Source: Capnocytophaga periodontitidis (GTDB lineage Bacteria; Bacteroidota; Bacteroidia; Flavobacteriales; Flavobacteriaceae). From it: a stretch of DNA of 64,000 nt. Below are positions 44,087-52,849 of the stretch, in pieces. Location of the stretch: positions 29,669 to 93,668 of the forward strand of contig NZ_JAEFDB010000012.1 of NCBI RefSeq assembly GCF_016126015.1. Direction: 5' to 3'. The notes beneath the pieces are model-generated. The model ran no database searches and was not told the origin of the DNA. It saw nothing but the letters and a program-made list of their open reading frames with translations. Each line of letters starts with the position of its first letter. Position 1 is the first letter of the stretch. The position numbers and the translations under genes are program-made.

Positions 44087-44157
44087 TTCAGTGGTTTTGT
44101 ATGCTTATTCTTTGTATACGAAAGGCAAAGTAACGAAATATATTTGATAACACCTAA

Positions 44158-44919
44158 TTAAATGTTAAATATTTTTGTAGCATTGATATCGGTAAGGCGG
44201 ATTATCTCACTTTCTGGAAGTTGATATATATCCGATAATTTTTCTACAACTTTCACAATATAAGCACTTTCGTTACGCTTTCCACGATAAGGCACGGGCG
44301 CCAAATAAGGGCTGTCGGTTTCCAAAACTATATGACACAATTCGATATTTTTTAAGAATTGGTCGATTTTTCCATTTTTAAAAGTTACTACTCCCCCTAT
44401 TCCTAAATGCAACCCGCAACTGATAGCGCGATGAGCTTGCTCTTCTGTACCCGTAAAGCAGTGGAAAATACCAAAGAGGTCGTCACTTTTTTCAGTTTCT
44501 AAGACCTCGAAAACTTCCTCAAAAGCGTCACGGCAGTGAATTACTATGGGCAAGTGGTGTTTTTTTGCCAACTGTATTTGCCAAACGAAAGCCTCTTGTT
44601 GTTCTTTGAGAAAGGTTTTATCCCAATAGAGGTCGATACCTATTTCGCCTATCGCACAAAAAGGGTGCGCAGACATTAAGGCTTCTACGTGAGCGAGCTC
44701 TTCTTTATAATTTTCTTTCACACTACAAGGATGCAAACCGTTCATCAGGAAAACATAATCAGGGTATTCGTTTTTTAATTGGAACATCCGTTGGGTATAA
44801 CTACTATCAATGGCTGGCATAAAACAATGGGTTACGCCTGCTGTTTTTGCGCGAGCTATCATCTCGGTACAGTCGAGATCAAATTCTTCTGAGTATAGAT
44901 GGGTGTGAGTATCTATCAT
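44158..44919 (-). CDS. TatD-family metal-dependent hydrolase
   Basis: 253 residues from the ATG at 44919 ('MIDTHTHLYSEEFD'); a frame 12 codons longer reads through the non-conserved upstream and is rejected. The metal ligands H-x-H (THTH), 'EIGIDLYW', 'VIHCRDAFEEV', 'HCFTGTEEQA' and 'ETDSPYLAPVPYRGKRNE' identify the family. TatD proteins are DNA 3'-5' exonucleases or D-aminoacyl-tRNA-type hydrolases. It stands before a repeat-rich gap. Confidence 0.93.
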   Translation of the reverse strand: MIDTHTHLYSEEFDLDCTEMIARAKTAGVTHCFMPAIDSSYTQRMFQLKNEYPDYVFLMNGLHPCSVKENYKEELAHVEALMSAHPFCAIGEIGIDLYWDKTFLKEQQEAFVWQIQLAKKHHLPIVIHCRDAFEEVFEVLETEKSDDLFGIFHCFTGTEEQAHRAISCGLHLGIGGVVTFKNGKIDQFLKNIELCHIVLETDSPYLAPVPYRGKRNESAYIVKVVEKLSDIYQLPESEIIRLTDINATKIFNI

Positions 44920-45011
44920 TTTATTAGTCGTTAGGGTGAGAGGTGCGAGCCGCACGGGCGAAAATGAGAGCTATGGGAGGTGCGAGAGCTGTGAGAATTT
45001 GTAATATTCTC

Positions 45012-45070
45012 TTTTAACTCTTACCTATTTTAACTCTTACCTATTTTAACTCTTACCTCCTAACTCTTAG
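45012..45070. repeat. Tandem 16-nt repeat
   Basis: Units TTTTAACTCTTACCTA at 45012-45027 and 45028-45043 are identical, then a shorter variant TTTTAACTCTTACC and a further AACTCTTA follow. It lies in the gap between TatD and DUF6051. Related TAAGAGGTAAGAG strings occur elsewhere. Confidence 0.85.
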
Positions 45071-45072
45071 TC

Positions 45073-46287
45073 TTAGCTTTTATAAAACGCTGCTGCTGAT
45101 GTTACGAAACGGTTAAAGGCTTCGGTTACTTGTGGGGCATTTTTGGTGGTGAGGGCAAAGGGGTTCATATGAGTATAAGGATAATCGTAATCGTCTATCT
45201 GTACCTCTATATTGATATTGCGATAACCGCCCTTTAGGGTATTGAGAGCTTCGATAGGAGGTGTTACTTCATCTTTTTCTAATACTAAGGCTTTGATTTG
45301 ATTTTCAAGTTGTGAAAAACGTTGTTCACGTTCTTTCTGGTAATAGTTATAGCGCAACATCGTTTTGAACCAGCCTTCATCAAAATGAAGCTCACTATCT
45401 TGATAATGCCTTAGGCGATCGTCATTCTTGAAGTTGGTACTCAGTAACTCGGCAAAGGTTTTTTGCATCGTTATGGCAGCACGACCGTCCATTATGTATT
45501 TAGAAATAGGGAACATACGGTCGATGGTCATTCCCCCGCAGAAGCAGAAGAGTTTGGCATTAGCAAAATATCCCTTAGGGTTTGCCATCATTAGTATTAC
45601 TGAGAGGAAAGAGCCTATAGAATAGCCAAAGAGGTCTACTGTAGCAGTTGGGGCAATGGTAGGAAAAACTCCCGCCTTTAGATCGGTGATGAACTGCACT
45701 ATATCGTTATAGGTTTGTAAACCCGACCAAAATAGTCGCTGAGGAAAAGCATCTAAACGTGTAGAGGTAGCTGCATTCACATAGGAAGTTTCGGAATTAT
45801 CAGGAAACTCATTCATTCGCTTCTGTGCGATGGAATACATCTCTTGGCGAGAACTCCAACGCTCAGGGGCACGACTCATATGAAATGCTATGGGGAAGAG
45901 CACTACCGCTTTGCCTGTTTGTGTTGCCAAACCATAAGCCCACGGGAGATATTTATCCCATTTTTTTTCGTTGAGCCCGTGAAAAACAATGATTACCCCG
46001 TTAGACTTTTCTGTATGAAGGGGTTGGACGATGTGATATTGGAAGTGGATATTACAATCCACATCATAGTCAGCCCAATGCAAATCGTCTTGAGCATCAT
46101 TGAGTTGAGAGGGAAACGCTACCTTGTGCTCTTGGCAAAACAAATGCGGACTCCCTGGCAAATAGTGCTTAGCACCTTCTGAAAAGAAGTTGTTATGCAA
46201 AATACGAATACCCAATTCAGGCACTTCAGTATCGCGCTGGGTATCGAAAATCTTTTTTAGTTTGTTGTACAATTCGTAATATTCCAT
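45073..46287 (-). CDS. DUF6051-type alpha/beta-hydrolase
   Basis: 404 residues without a signal peptide. 'GVIIVFHGLNEKKWDKYLPWAYGLATQTGKAVVLFPIAFHMSRAPERW' is the oxyanion/first-strand part of an alpha/beta hydrolase and 'DLFGYSIGSFLSVILM' carries a GxSxG nucleophile; the C-terminal His is likely in the 'YPYTHMNPFALTTK' part. DUF6051 family. It begins 25 nt after the SusD stop and so belongs with the SusC/SusD genes; a lipase or esterase role in nutrient breakdown is an inference. Confidence 0.8.
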   Translation of the reverse strand: MEYYELYNKLKKIFDTQRDTEVPELGIRILHNNFFSEGAKHYLPGSPHLFCQEHKVAFPSQLNDAQDDLHWADYDVDCNIHFQYHIVQPLHTEKSNGVIIVFHGLNEKKWDKYLPWAYGLATQTGKAVVLFPIAFHMSRAPERWSSRQEMYSIAQKRMNEFPDNSETSYVNAATSTRLDAFPQRLFWSGLQTYNDIVQFITDLKAGVFPTIAPTATVDLFGYSIGSFLSVILMMANPKGYFANAKLFCFCGGMTIDRMFPISKYIMDGRAAITMQKTFAELLSTNFKNDDRLRHYQDSELHFDEGWFKTMLRYNYYQKEREQRFSQLENQIKALVLEKDEVTPPIEALNTLKGGYRNINIEVQIDDYDYPYTHMNPFALTTKNAPQVTEAFNRFVTSAAAFYKS

Positions 46288-46312
46288 AAGATTAGGAGTT
46301 AGGAGATAGAGG

Positions 46313-47908
46313 TTACCAGCCTAGGTTTTGTTGCCAACGCCCTTTCTCGTGATTAATTAATTTCTGTGGGATAGGCCATACCATTTTATAATGACCAGCA
46401 GGTAGATTTAATTGAGTAAGTTCGTTAGCAGGAGTATCTAAAACGAGATTGAAAGAGAGGGTTTGTGGAGTACCTCTCTGTATGCCTAATCCCCAACGAT
46501 TCAAGTCGAACAAGCGGAAACCTTCAAAGCAAAGTTCGCGGTTGCGTTCGTTTTGAATGTCGGTAAAAAGGGCGGTACCACTGCTTGTAATATCGTTGGT
46601 GGAGGTGAGTCCGCGAGCGTGGCGGAGGGTATTTAGATAAGTTTTTGCTTTAGTTTCATTAGCAGCTTTATAGGCAGCCTCGGCAGCAATAAGGTAAGTT
46701 TCGGCTATGCGAAAGAGTGTAGGTTTGTGTCCATAATACAGAAAGAAATCATTTTCAATACTCAACTGTTCATTGCGAGGGTATTTGTTCACTACATAAG
46801 CTAAATTTTCGTCGGGGCAGTCGTAAGTAAAAAAGTCGGGCATATCGACTGACAAATCTATTTGTTTTATATACACTGATTTTCGCCAGTCGCTATTATC
46901 GAACAAATTAACGAAAGTGCCTGTGGGCACGACATTAGGGTCGGCTAAGTAAGGTCGATTTCCACCACATACGGAGAAAGGCGGTACTGCGGGGAAAGGA
47001 AAGGTCATATTTTTATCTTCAAAGAGATACAAATCGTTGTGATTAGCAGGTCTTTCGATATTGCTTCCGATAACTCCTGAGGTCAATTGAGTAATCGTTT
47101 CGTTAGTAGCATCATTTTTCCAAACAGCCTCTAAGTCGGTTTGAGTGTTCACCAAAGGATATTTACCAGAGTTAATAAGTTCTTCGGCTACCTGCAAGGC
47201 TTGAGCCCAATCGGTTTTATAGAGCAATACACGCGCTTTAAGGGCTTTAGCGGCATCTACTGTAAAAGTGGTCGCCCCTACCCTACCCGTTTGGTTAGAG
47301 AGCAAATATATAGCTTTTTCTATATCGCTTAGAATAAATTGATAGGTATCGGCGAGGCTACTGCGCAAGGGAGCTTCACGGGAGTCCATTTTTTCGATAA
47401 CCAAAGGCAGACCTAAATCATTAGCAGCATTGGTGGCATTATAAGGTTTGCAAAAATGCGTTACGAGATAGCTGTAACAATAAGCGCGACTCAAAAAAAG
47501 TTCACCACGCAAAGGTTTTATTTCCTCTTGATTTTCTTTATTTTCTGTACCTTCTATAGCTGCATTTATATTGGCTATGATGTTGTACTGAGTATCCCAT
47601 ATATTGAGAATATTGCCATTAGAGCTATTCAGTTCACCATAACGTTGAAAATCTCTTATCACATCCCTTCTGTTATTGATTGTTAGGTTCAGATAATCGG
47701 CTTGAAGGTCGGTGAGGTACATAGTTTCACCTTGATGATTGTTGCGAATAGCGCTGTATATGTTATTCAACCAAAAGCGCACTTCTTTAGGGGTGTTGAA
47801 CGTATTTGTCGCTTTGGTTTCATCATAAGGTTCTTGGTCGAGACTAAAACAGCCGTTTAGCAACAGTGCTACAATTAATAATAAGTATATAGAATTGATT
47901 TTTTTCAT
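46313..47908 (-). CDS. SusD/RagB-family outer-membrane lipoprotein
   Basis: 531 residues. A lipobox LLNGC (about residues 16-20), then the SusD pattern: N-terminal 'LDQEPYDETKATNTFNTPKEVRFWLNNIYSAIRN', TPR-like helices 'ARVLLYKTDWAQALQVAEELINSGKYPL', and 'FLYYGHKPTLFRIAETYLIAAEAAYKAAN...LNTLRHARGL' with 'NERNRELCFEGFRLFDLNRWG'. It forms the lid on the SusC channel. Nine nt separate it from the susC stop. Confidence 0.95.
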   Translation of the reverse strand: MKKINSIYLLLIVALLLNGCFSLDQEPYDETKATNTFNTPKEVRFWLNNIYSAIRNNHQGETMYLTDLQADYLNLTINNRRDVIRDFQRYGELNSSNGNILNIWDTQYNIIANINAAIEGTENKENQEEIKPLRGELFLSRAYCYSYLVTHFCKPYNATNAANDLGLPLVIEKMDSREAPLRSSLADTYQFILSDIEKAIYLLSNQTGRVGATTFTVDAAKALKARVLLYKTDWAQALQVAEELINSGKYPLVNTQTDLEAVWKNDATNETITQLTSGVIGSNIERPANHNDLYLFEDKNMTFPFPAVPPFSVCGGNRPYLADPNVVPTGTFVNLFDNSDWRKSVYIKQIDLSVDMPDFFTYDCPDENLAYVVNKYPRNEQLSIENDFFLYYGHKPTLFRIAETYLIAAEAAYKAANETKAKTYLNTLRHARGLTSTNDITSSGTALFTDIQNERNRELCFEGFRLFDLNRWGLGIQRGTPQTLSFNLVLDTPANELTQLNLPAGHYKMVWPIPQKLINHEKGRWQQNLGW

Positions 47909-47917
47909 TGTTTTTTT

Positions 47918-50900
47918 TTATAGTTTAAGTTCAACACCTAAGGTATATTGTCGTGTAGGAGGATACCCACCTATGATACCCATTGTATAATCGGGGTCAA
48001 CGCCCGTGAATTTGGTAAAGGTAAATACGTTTTGAGCTGATAGTGAGAGCCTAACAGCTTTCACCACTTTCAGTTGATCGATAGTTTCTTGTGGGAGGTT
48101 ATAGCTAAGACTGATATTTTTCATTCTCAGGTAATCGGCTTTTTCGAGCAGACGTGTATCCATTGTCATCATCACATCGCTATCGATACGGGGTATATCG
48201 GTATTATCGCCAGGTTGTTTCCAATAGTTAAAGATATCGGTACTGATATTTTTCACTCCGAAATATCCGGGGTTTAGTAAATCTCGTTTATCTCTATTGA
48301 TATTGTATTTTCCTAAGGAATAAGAGAGAGTCATACTCAACGAAAAATCCTTATAGGTAATGTCACAACCCAAACCACCATTGATAGGGGCATATCGTTT
48401 TTTACCAGTGCTTTGGTCTAAAGCATCGGGGCTATAGACATTGGTAGTTTTGGTATCATCCGTTTGTTTTTCCATTTTATCATCGCCCGCTTGATACCAC
48501 ACTGCATTTCCGTTGTTATCAATTTCTTTAAAGATAGGCATCATCCACTCTATAGGTTTTCCCACTTTATACCCCATATACAAAGCACGGTTGTACGAAT
48601 AATCCTTACCGTAAGAAATATTAGTAACCTTCTGTTGGTTGTAATTCATATTGAAATAAGGGCGGACAGAGATTTGTTTTTCTCTATTCTGATAGGCAGT
48701 GGTAGCCAAAGAGAAGTCAATTCCTCGGTTTTGCATATCACCTATATTATCGGGTATCATCGGGTAACCAAATACACTATTGATATCACGAGAGGAGAGT
48801 ATTTTGAAAATCTTTCTGTCGTAATATTCGATATTAACAGAAGTATTTCCTGCTTTGAGCACAAAATTTAGCCCGAAAGTGCTTTTGCGTTGTTCTTCCC
48901 AATTTAAATTAGGGTTACCGAGCACTTGAGAGAGTTTGAAACTGAGTTGCCCATCATAGAGGTCGGTATTATCGGCACGAGCGAGTATCATATTTCTGTA
49001 ATCACCTATACGAGCATTACCTGATACCCCTGTGCTAAAACGCAAGTTCAGGTCGGTAAGCCAATCTATATTTTTTAAGAAACTTTCTTCTTTGAGTTTC
49101 CACATTGCTCCTACAGCCCAAAAGTTTTGATAGCGATGGCTTTTTATAAAAGCAGATGAGCCGTCGCGTCGGGCTGATAGGTCTAAGAAATAACGATTGT
49201 TATACGAATATTCTAAGCGAGAGAAAAATGAATTGAAAGTGCTGACACTTTTGTTATCGGAAGCATTTTTTTCTTGAGCTCCGTGAGAAAGCATAGTAAA
49301 TACATCGGAAGGTTGCCCTTGTGAAGAAGCGCTAAATCCATAAGAAGTATTTTCTATAGATTCTTGTCCGACCAAGAGGTCGAACAAGTGTTTTTGGCGT
49401 ATATCGAATTTATATTCCAATAGGTTTGTATAGGTTTTTTGGATAGATTTATTGATATCGCGCCTCACCCGTCCTACCACTTGTGAACCGAATTTATAAT
49501 CGGTGAAAGATGGCATAGGGGTTTTGGCTTCATTTTCGTATATGTTGTACTGTATCCCCACTTGTGATTTAAAAGTAAGGTTTTTAATAGGTTCAAACAC
49601 GATGTAACCTATAGGGATAATATCGTCGTTAAAGCTATTGTTTATGAAGTTTTTAGCTATATAATCGGGGTGATAGAAGCCGTTGCGAGTGCCTCTAATG
49701 GAATTGATAAACTCTTTAGTTTTTCCATTATTGTCATAAGGAGTATAAAAAGGCAAGGACAAGAGCTCAGAATCTGAGGGGAAAGGATTGGTATAGATAG
49801 AATTGTCACTATGCGCGTAGGAGAGCGAAAGCCCTGCTTTGAGCCAATCAGTTAGTTGAGAGTCTAAATTCATCACCACATTATAACGGTTGAACTTAGT
49901 ACCACTTCTCATTCCTTGTTGGTTTAAATAGCCCGATGAAATATAGTAAGTAGTATTGTTATTACCACCAGATATAGTGAGATCGGTGCGTGAAGTAGGC
50001 ACAAAATTGTGATACAACACCTTTTCCCAACGGGTGTTATAAGGATTTTCTCTAAGGATTCTATCGGCTATAGCTGTGGGGTCGGTTTCGGTGTAATTGA
50101 GTCGTCTACCCACTTCTACTATTTGATTAGGAGCTTTGAGTAGCCAAAAATCCATATATTCGCGAGGGGTTGCTAATTTATCGAAGTATTTACGAGTTAC
50201 ATTGTTGAGTGCAGAAACCCCCAATTGATGATTGATAGTAATGTTAGTCCGCTCGTTGTATTTACCTCTTTTGGTAGTAATAAGGATCACACCGTTGGCA
50301 GCACGAGCTCCATAGATAGAAGTAGAAGCAGCGTCTTTCAATACTGAAACGCTTTCAAAATCGGCGGGGTTGAGCGCCGTCATCACACTGCTACTCACGG
50401 GTACTCCATCTACTATATACAAAGGGTCGTTTGCCTGTGCTTGAGCCCCAGCTTTTTCAAAAGCCGAGGTAAAAGAGCTCAGACCGTGAATGAGCACAGA
50501 TGAAGTAGCGCCAGGCGCACCTGTACTGGTAGTTACGACCATACCTGCCACTCGCCCTTGTAGTGCATCAACAACGTTAGCTCCTGGAATTTCGGCAATA
50601 TCTTTTCCTTTTACTGTAGCAACTGAAGCCACTGTACGACTGGCTACTTTTTTACCACCATAGCCTACTACCACGGTACCTTCGAGCTGTTGTACATCCT
50701 CTTGCATAGTAATATTGAGTTCTTTAGTGCTTGCAGTGAGTTTTTTCTCTACCGTTTTCATTCCTAAGAAAGAAAACTTGAGCACATCACCCACATTTGC
50801 TTTTAGGGAATAATGACCATCAAAATCGGTAGTTGCACCTCGTTGGGTACCTTTCACTAAAATAAAAACACCTAATAAAGGCTCATTTTTACTGTCCTTT

Positions 50901-50995
50901 ACAGTTCCTGAAATTTCAATTTGTTGAGCGCTCATAGTACCTACTATCAGCAAAAAGAGCAACCAAACATAGCTTGGTGATAATTTTCCTCTCAT
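47918..50995 (-). CDS. SusC/RagA-family TonB-linked outer-membrane receptor
   Basis: 1025 residues. A signal ending near 'GTMSAQQ', a carboxypeptidase-like domain ('IEISGTVKDSKNEPLLGVFILVKG'), the plug with the family motif 'LYIVDGVPV' and 'SVLKDAASTSIYGARAANGVILITTKRG', then a 22-strand barrel ending 'YTLGVELKL'. It imports oligosaccharide, peptide or other large substrates with the SusD lipoprotein downstream. No glycosidase is next to the pair; the nearest enzyme is the DUF6051 hydrolase. Confidence 0.96.
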   Translation of the reverse strand: MRGKLSPSYVWLLFLLIVGTMSAQQIEISGTVKDSKNEPLLGVFILVKGTQRGATTDFDGHYSLKANVGDVLKFSFLGMKTVEKKLTASTKELNITMQEDVQQLEGTVVVGYGGKKVASRTVASVATVKGKDIAEIPGANVVDALQGRVAGMVVTTSTGAPGATSSVLIHGLSSFTSAFEKAGAQAQANDPLYIVDGVPVSSSVMTALNPADFESVSVLKDAASTSIYGARAANGVILITTKRGKYNERTNITINHQLGVSALNNVTRKYFDKLATPREYMDFWLLKAPNQIVEVGRRLNYTETDPTAIADRILRENPYNTRWEKVLYHNFVPTSRTDLTISGGNNNTTYYISSGYLNQQGMRSGTKFNRYNVVMNLDSQLTDWLKAGLSLSYAHSDNSIYTNPFPSDSELLSLPFYTPYDNNGKTKEFINSIRGTRNGFYHPDYIAKNFINNSFNDDIIPIGYIVFEPIKNLTFKSQVGIQYNIYENEAKTPMPSFTDYKFGSQVVGRVRRDINKSIQKTYTNLLEYKFDIRQKHLFDLLVGQESIENTSYGFSASSQGQPSDVFTMLSHGAQEKNASDNKSVSTFNSFFSRLEYSYNNRYFLDLSARRDGSSAFIKSHRYQNFWAVGAMWKLKEESFLKNIDWLTDLNLRFSTGVSGNARIGDYRNMILARADNTDLYDGQLSFKLSQVLGNPNLNWEEQRKSTFGLNFVLKAGNTSVNIEYYDRKIFKILSSRDINSVFGYPMIPDNIGDMQNRGIDFSLATTAYQNREKQISVRPYFNMNYNQQKVTNISYGKDYSYNRALYMGYKVGKPIEWMMPIFKEIDNNGNAVWYQAGDDKMEKQTDDTKTTNVYSPDALDQSTGKKRYAPINGGLGCDITYKDFSLSMTLSYSLGKYNINRDKRDLLNPGYFGVKNISTDIFNYWKQPGDNTDIPRIDSDVMMTMDTRLLEKADYLRMKNISLSYNLPQETIDQLKVVKAVRLSLSAQNVFTFTKFTGVDPDYTMGIIGGYPPTRQYTLGVELKL

Positions 50996-51151
50996 AATTA
51001 CTTAAAAAATGAGTGCAAAGTTTTCAAAAAAAAACTGAGATATGCAAATTAATTTGGTGATTTGTTAGCCCTGCCTCCGAAAGGGAGTTATCGATTTGTA
51101 AGGTAATTTATTTTGAAGATTTGGCAATTTGGCGATTTGATGTTTTATTTT
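50996..51151. other. Intergenic gap between susC and greA
   Basis: AT-rich with the recurrent 'ATTTGGCAATTTGGCGATTTGA' type repeat around 51115-51140. No gene or site besides the greA promoter at 51152 is seen. Confidence 0.6.
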
Positions 51152-51181
51152 TTGCCATTTCAAAAAAATGTATTATCTTTG
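51152..51181 (+). promoter_or_regulatory. Promoter of greA
   Basis: TTG at 51152-51154, 19-nt spacer, TATCTTTG at 51174-51181. Expected start site about 51187-51190. Confidence 0.85.
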
Positions 51182-51188
51182 CGCCCAG

Positions 51189-51226
51189 AAATCCTCAGAG
51201 AGACTATTTGAGGATTTTTTATTTTT
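51189..51226 (+). terminator. Terminator-like hairpin in the greA leader (possible attenuator)
   Basis: AAATCCTCA (51189-51197) pairs with TGAGGATTT (51209-51217) over an 11-nt loop, and a T-rich run (TTTTTTATTTTT) follows at once, all between the promoter and the ATG 51259. The transcript would begin at the hairpin. Confidence 0.6.
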
Positions 51227-51258
51227 ATATAAACATAACAACATCTAAAAAGAATATT

Positions 51259-51732
51259 ATGAAAAAAGTATCATACTACACTGCTGAAGGATTGAAAAAG
51301 CTCCGCGATGAGCTCAACCAGCTGAAAGATGTGGAGCGCCCTCGTGCTTCTCAAGCTATTGCTGAGGCACGTGACAAGGGAGATCTTTCAGAAAACGCTG
51401 AGTACGACGCTGCTAAAGAAGCACAAGGTTTATTGGAAATGAAGATTGCCAAACTCGAAGAATTGGTAGCTAATGCTCGCATTATCGATGAATCACAACT
51501 TGATGTGAGCAAAGTGCTTGTACTCTCTACCGTAAAATTGAAAAATCTGGCTAACAAGATGCAGATTACTTATACCCTTGTAGCAGAAAGTGAAGCCGAC
51601 CTAAAAGCAGGGAAAATATCGGTAAGTTCTCCTATTGGCAAAGGGCTCTTGGGCAAATCAGTAGGTGAAATAGCTGAGATTAAGGTACCTAATGGCACTC
51701 TTAAATTGGAGATTTTAGAAATCTCAAGATAG
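51259..51732 (+). CDS. greA: Transcript cleavage factor GreA
   Basis: 157 residues from the ATG at 51259 (the frame is open to 51121 but starts upstream of the promoter). N-terminal coiled coil with the acidic tip 'EAEARDKGDLSENAEYDAAKEAQ' type ('AEARDKGDLSENAEYDAAKEAQGLLEMKIAKLEELV') and a C-terminal FKBP-like domain ('SPIGKGLLGKSVGEIAEIKVPNGTLKLEILEI') are standard. It rescues backtracked RNA polymerase. See the leader hairpin for a possible feedback. Confidence 0.95.
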   Translation: MKKVSYYTAEGLKKLRDELNQLKDVERPRASQAIAEARDKGDLSENAEYDAAKEAQGLLEMKIAKLEELVANARIIDESQLDVSKVLVLSTVKLKNLANKMQITYTLVAESEADLKAGKISVSSPIGKGLLGKSVGEIAEIKVPNGTLKLEILEISR

Positions 51733-51780
51733 ATAAGAGGTAAGAACATATACTAAATATAGTTTTTTTATTACTAAAAT

Positions 51781-51921
51781 ATGATTTTACCCCAATCAGA
51801 AGATAAACTTGCAACAAAGCAAGATTTAGCGCAAGCTAAATTAGATATCATAAAATGGGTGGTGGGATTATTTATTACTCTTGCCCTTATGATTATTGGT
51901 TTATACTTAAAGATTGGCTAA
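51781..51921 (+). CDS. Small single-TM protein (46 aa)
   Basis: ATG at 51781, TAA at 51919-51921. 'SEDKLATKQDLAQAKLDIIKWVVGLFITLALMIIGLYLKIG' resembles the C-terminal anchor of the DUF1640/CCDC90-like small helical proteins: a short polar coil and one terminal TM helix. It may be a real miniprotein or a fragment of a longer family member. Located 48 nt after greA and 30 nt before the HIT gene. Confidence 0.6.
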   Translation: MILPQSEDKLATKQDLAQAKLDIIKWVVGLFITLALMIIGLYLKIG

Positions 51922-51951
51922 GTCCTAAAACCTAAACTAACAAATAAAAAA

Positions 51952-52338
51952 ATGAGTATTTTTACAAAAATTATCAATGGGGAAATTCCTTGCTACAAAG
52001 TAGCGGAAGACGATGAGTTTATCGCTTTTTTCGATATTAACCCTAATGCCAAAGGGCATACCCTCTGTGTGCCTAAACAAGAAATCAGCTATATTTTTGA
52101 TATGGATGACGACCATTATCTGCGCTTGATGGCTTTCTCAAAACGTGTAGCCAAAGCTCTTGAAAAGGTAGTGCCTTGCGAGCGTATAGGCGTAGCAGTT
52201 GTAGGTCTTGAAGTGCCTCACGTACACGTGCACCTCATTCCTATCAGCGAGATGAAGGAAATGACCTTCCAACACAAAGTAAAACTTACTGATGAAGAGT
52301 TTAAAGCGCTTGCGCAGAAAGTAAGAGAAGCGTTTTAG
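51952..52338 (+). CDS. HIT-family protein (histidine-triad nucleotide hydrolase)
   Basis: 128 residues. 'FTKIINGEIPCYKVAEDDEFIAFFDINPNAKGHTLCVPKQE' and the histidine triad 'HVHVHLIP' at about residues 93-100 are diagnostic. HINT-type hydrolases act on adenosine phosphoramidates. Cytoplasmic. Followed by a strong convergent terminator. Confidence 0.95.
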   Translation: MSIFTKIINGEIPCYKVAEDDEFIAFFDINPNAKGHTLCVPKQEISYIFDMDDDHYLRLMAFSKRVAKALEKVVPCERIGVAVVGLEVPHVHVHLIPISEMKEMTFQHKVKLTDEEFKALAQKVREAF

Positions 52339-52356
52339 CCTTAAAGAAGACAATAC

Positions 52357-52402
52357 AAAAAAGGCTATCAACAATTACAATAAGTTGTTGATAGCCTTTT
52401 TT
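52357..52402. terminator. Bidirectional intrinsic terminator
   Basis: AAAAAAGGCTATCAACAA (52357-52374) pairs perfectly with TTGTTGATAGCCTTTTTT (52385-52402), 10-nt loop; it separates convergent HIT and thioredoxin genes. Confidence 0.95.
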
Positions 52403-52421
52403 GTTGTAACACGACAAGCAA

Positions 52422-52742
52422 TTAAGACAATAATCCGTCTAATGCATCGGTGTAAGTCTTTTTAGGAGCTACTCCCACTTGGCGACCTACTACCTCTCCA
52501 TTTTGGAATACCAATACGGTAGGGATATTGCGAATGCCATATTTAGCAGCAAATTCTTGGTTGTTATCCACATCTACTTTGCCTACTACTACTCTACCTT
52601 CGTATTCTTTAGATATTTCTTCTATAACGGGAGCGAGCATACGGCAAGGACCGCACCACACTGCCCAAAAGTCTACTAATACAGGTTGGCTACTTTTAAG
52701 CACCAACTCTTCAAAATTTCCATCTGTTATTTCTAATGCCAT
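52422..52742 (-). CDS. trxA: Thioredoxin
   Basis: 106 residues from ATG 52742; a 24-residue upstream extension is rejected because the promoter lies there (52778-52806). 'VLVDFWAVWCGPCRMLAPVIEEI' has the CGPC active site, 'GVAPKKTYTDALDG' the C-terminal helix. Cytoplasmic disulfide reductant for peroxidases and ribonucleotide reductase. Confidence 0.95.
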   Translation of the reverse strand: MALEITDGNFEELVLKSSQPVLVDFWAVWCGPCRMLAPVIEEISKEYEGRVVVGKVDVDNNQEFAAKYGIRNIPTVLVFQNGEVVGRQVGVAPKKTYTDALDGLLS

Positions 52743-52777
52743 ACTAATATGTTTTTGTATTATTGTTAAATTTGAGG

Positions 52778-52806
52778 CAAAGATACGATTTTTATCGAAT
52801 ACACAA
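52778..52806 (-). promoter_or_regulatory. Promoter of trxA
   Basis: TTG (52806-52804), 18-nt spacer, TATCTTTG (52785-52778) on the minus strand. Confidence 0.75.
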
Positions 52807-52849
52807 AGCCTCATAGTAATAGTTTTTCGTTATACTGTTATAACATTCA

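Noticed and set aside
45012..45070. Possible CRISPR array
   Set aside because: Repeats are contiguous without spacers and too short.
51121..51258. N-terminal extension of GreA
   Set aside because: It would begin upstream of the promoter and pass through the hairpin; the standard GreA start is at 51259.
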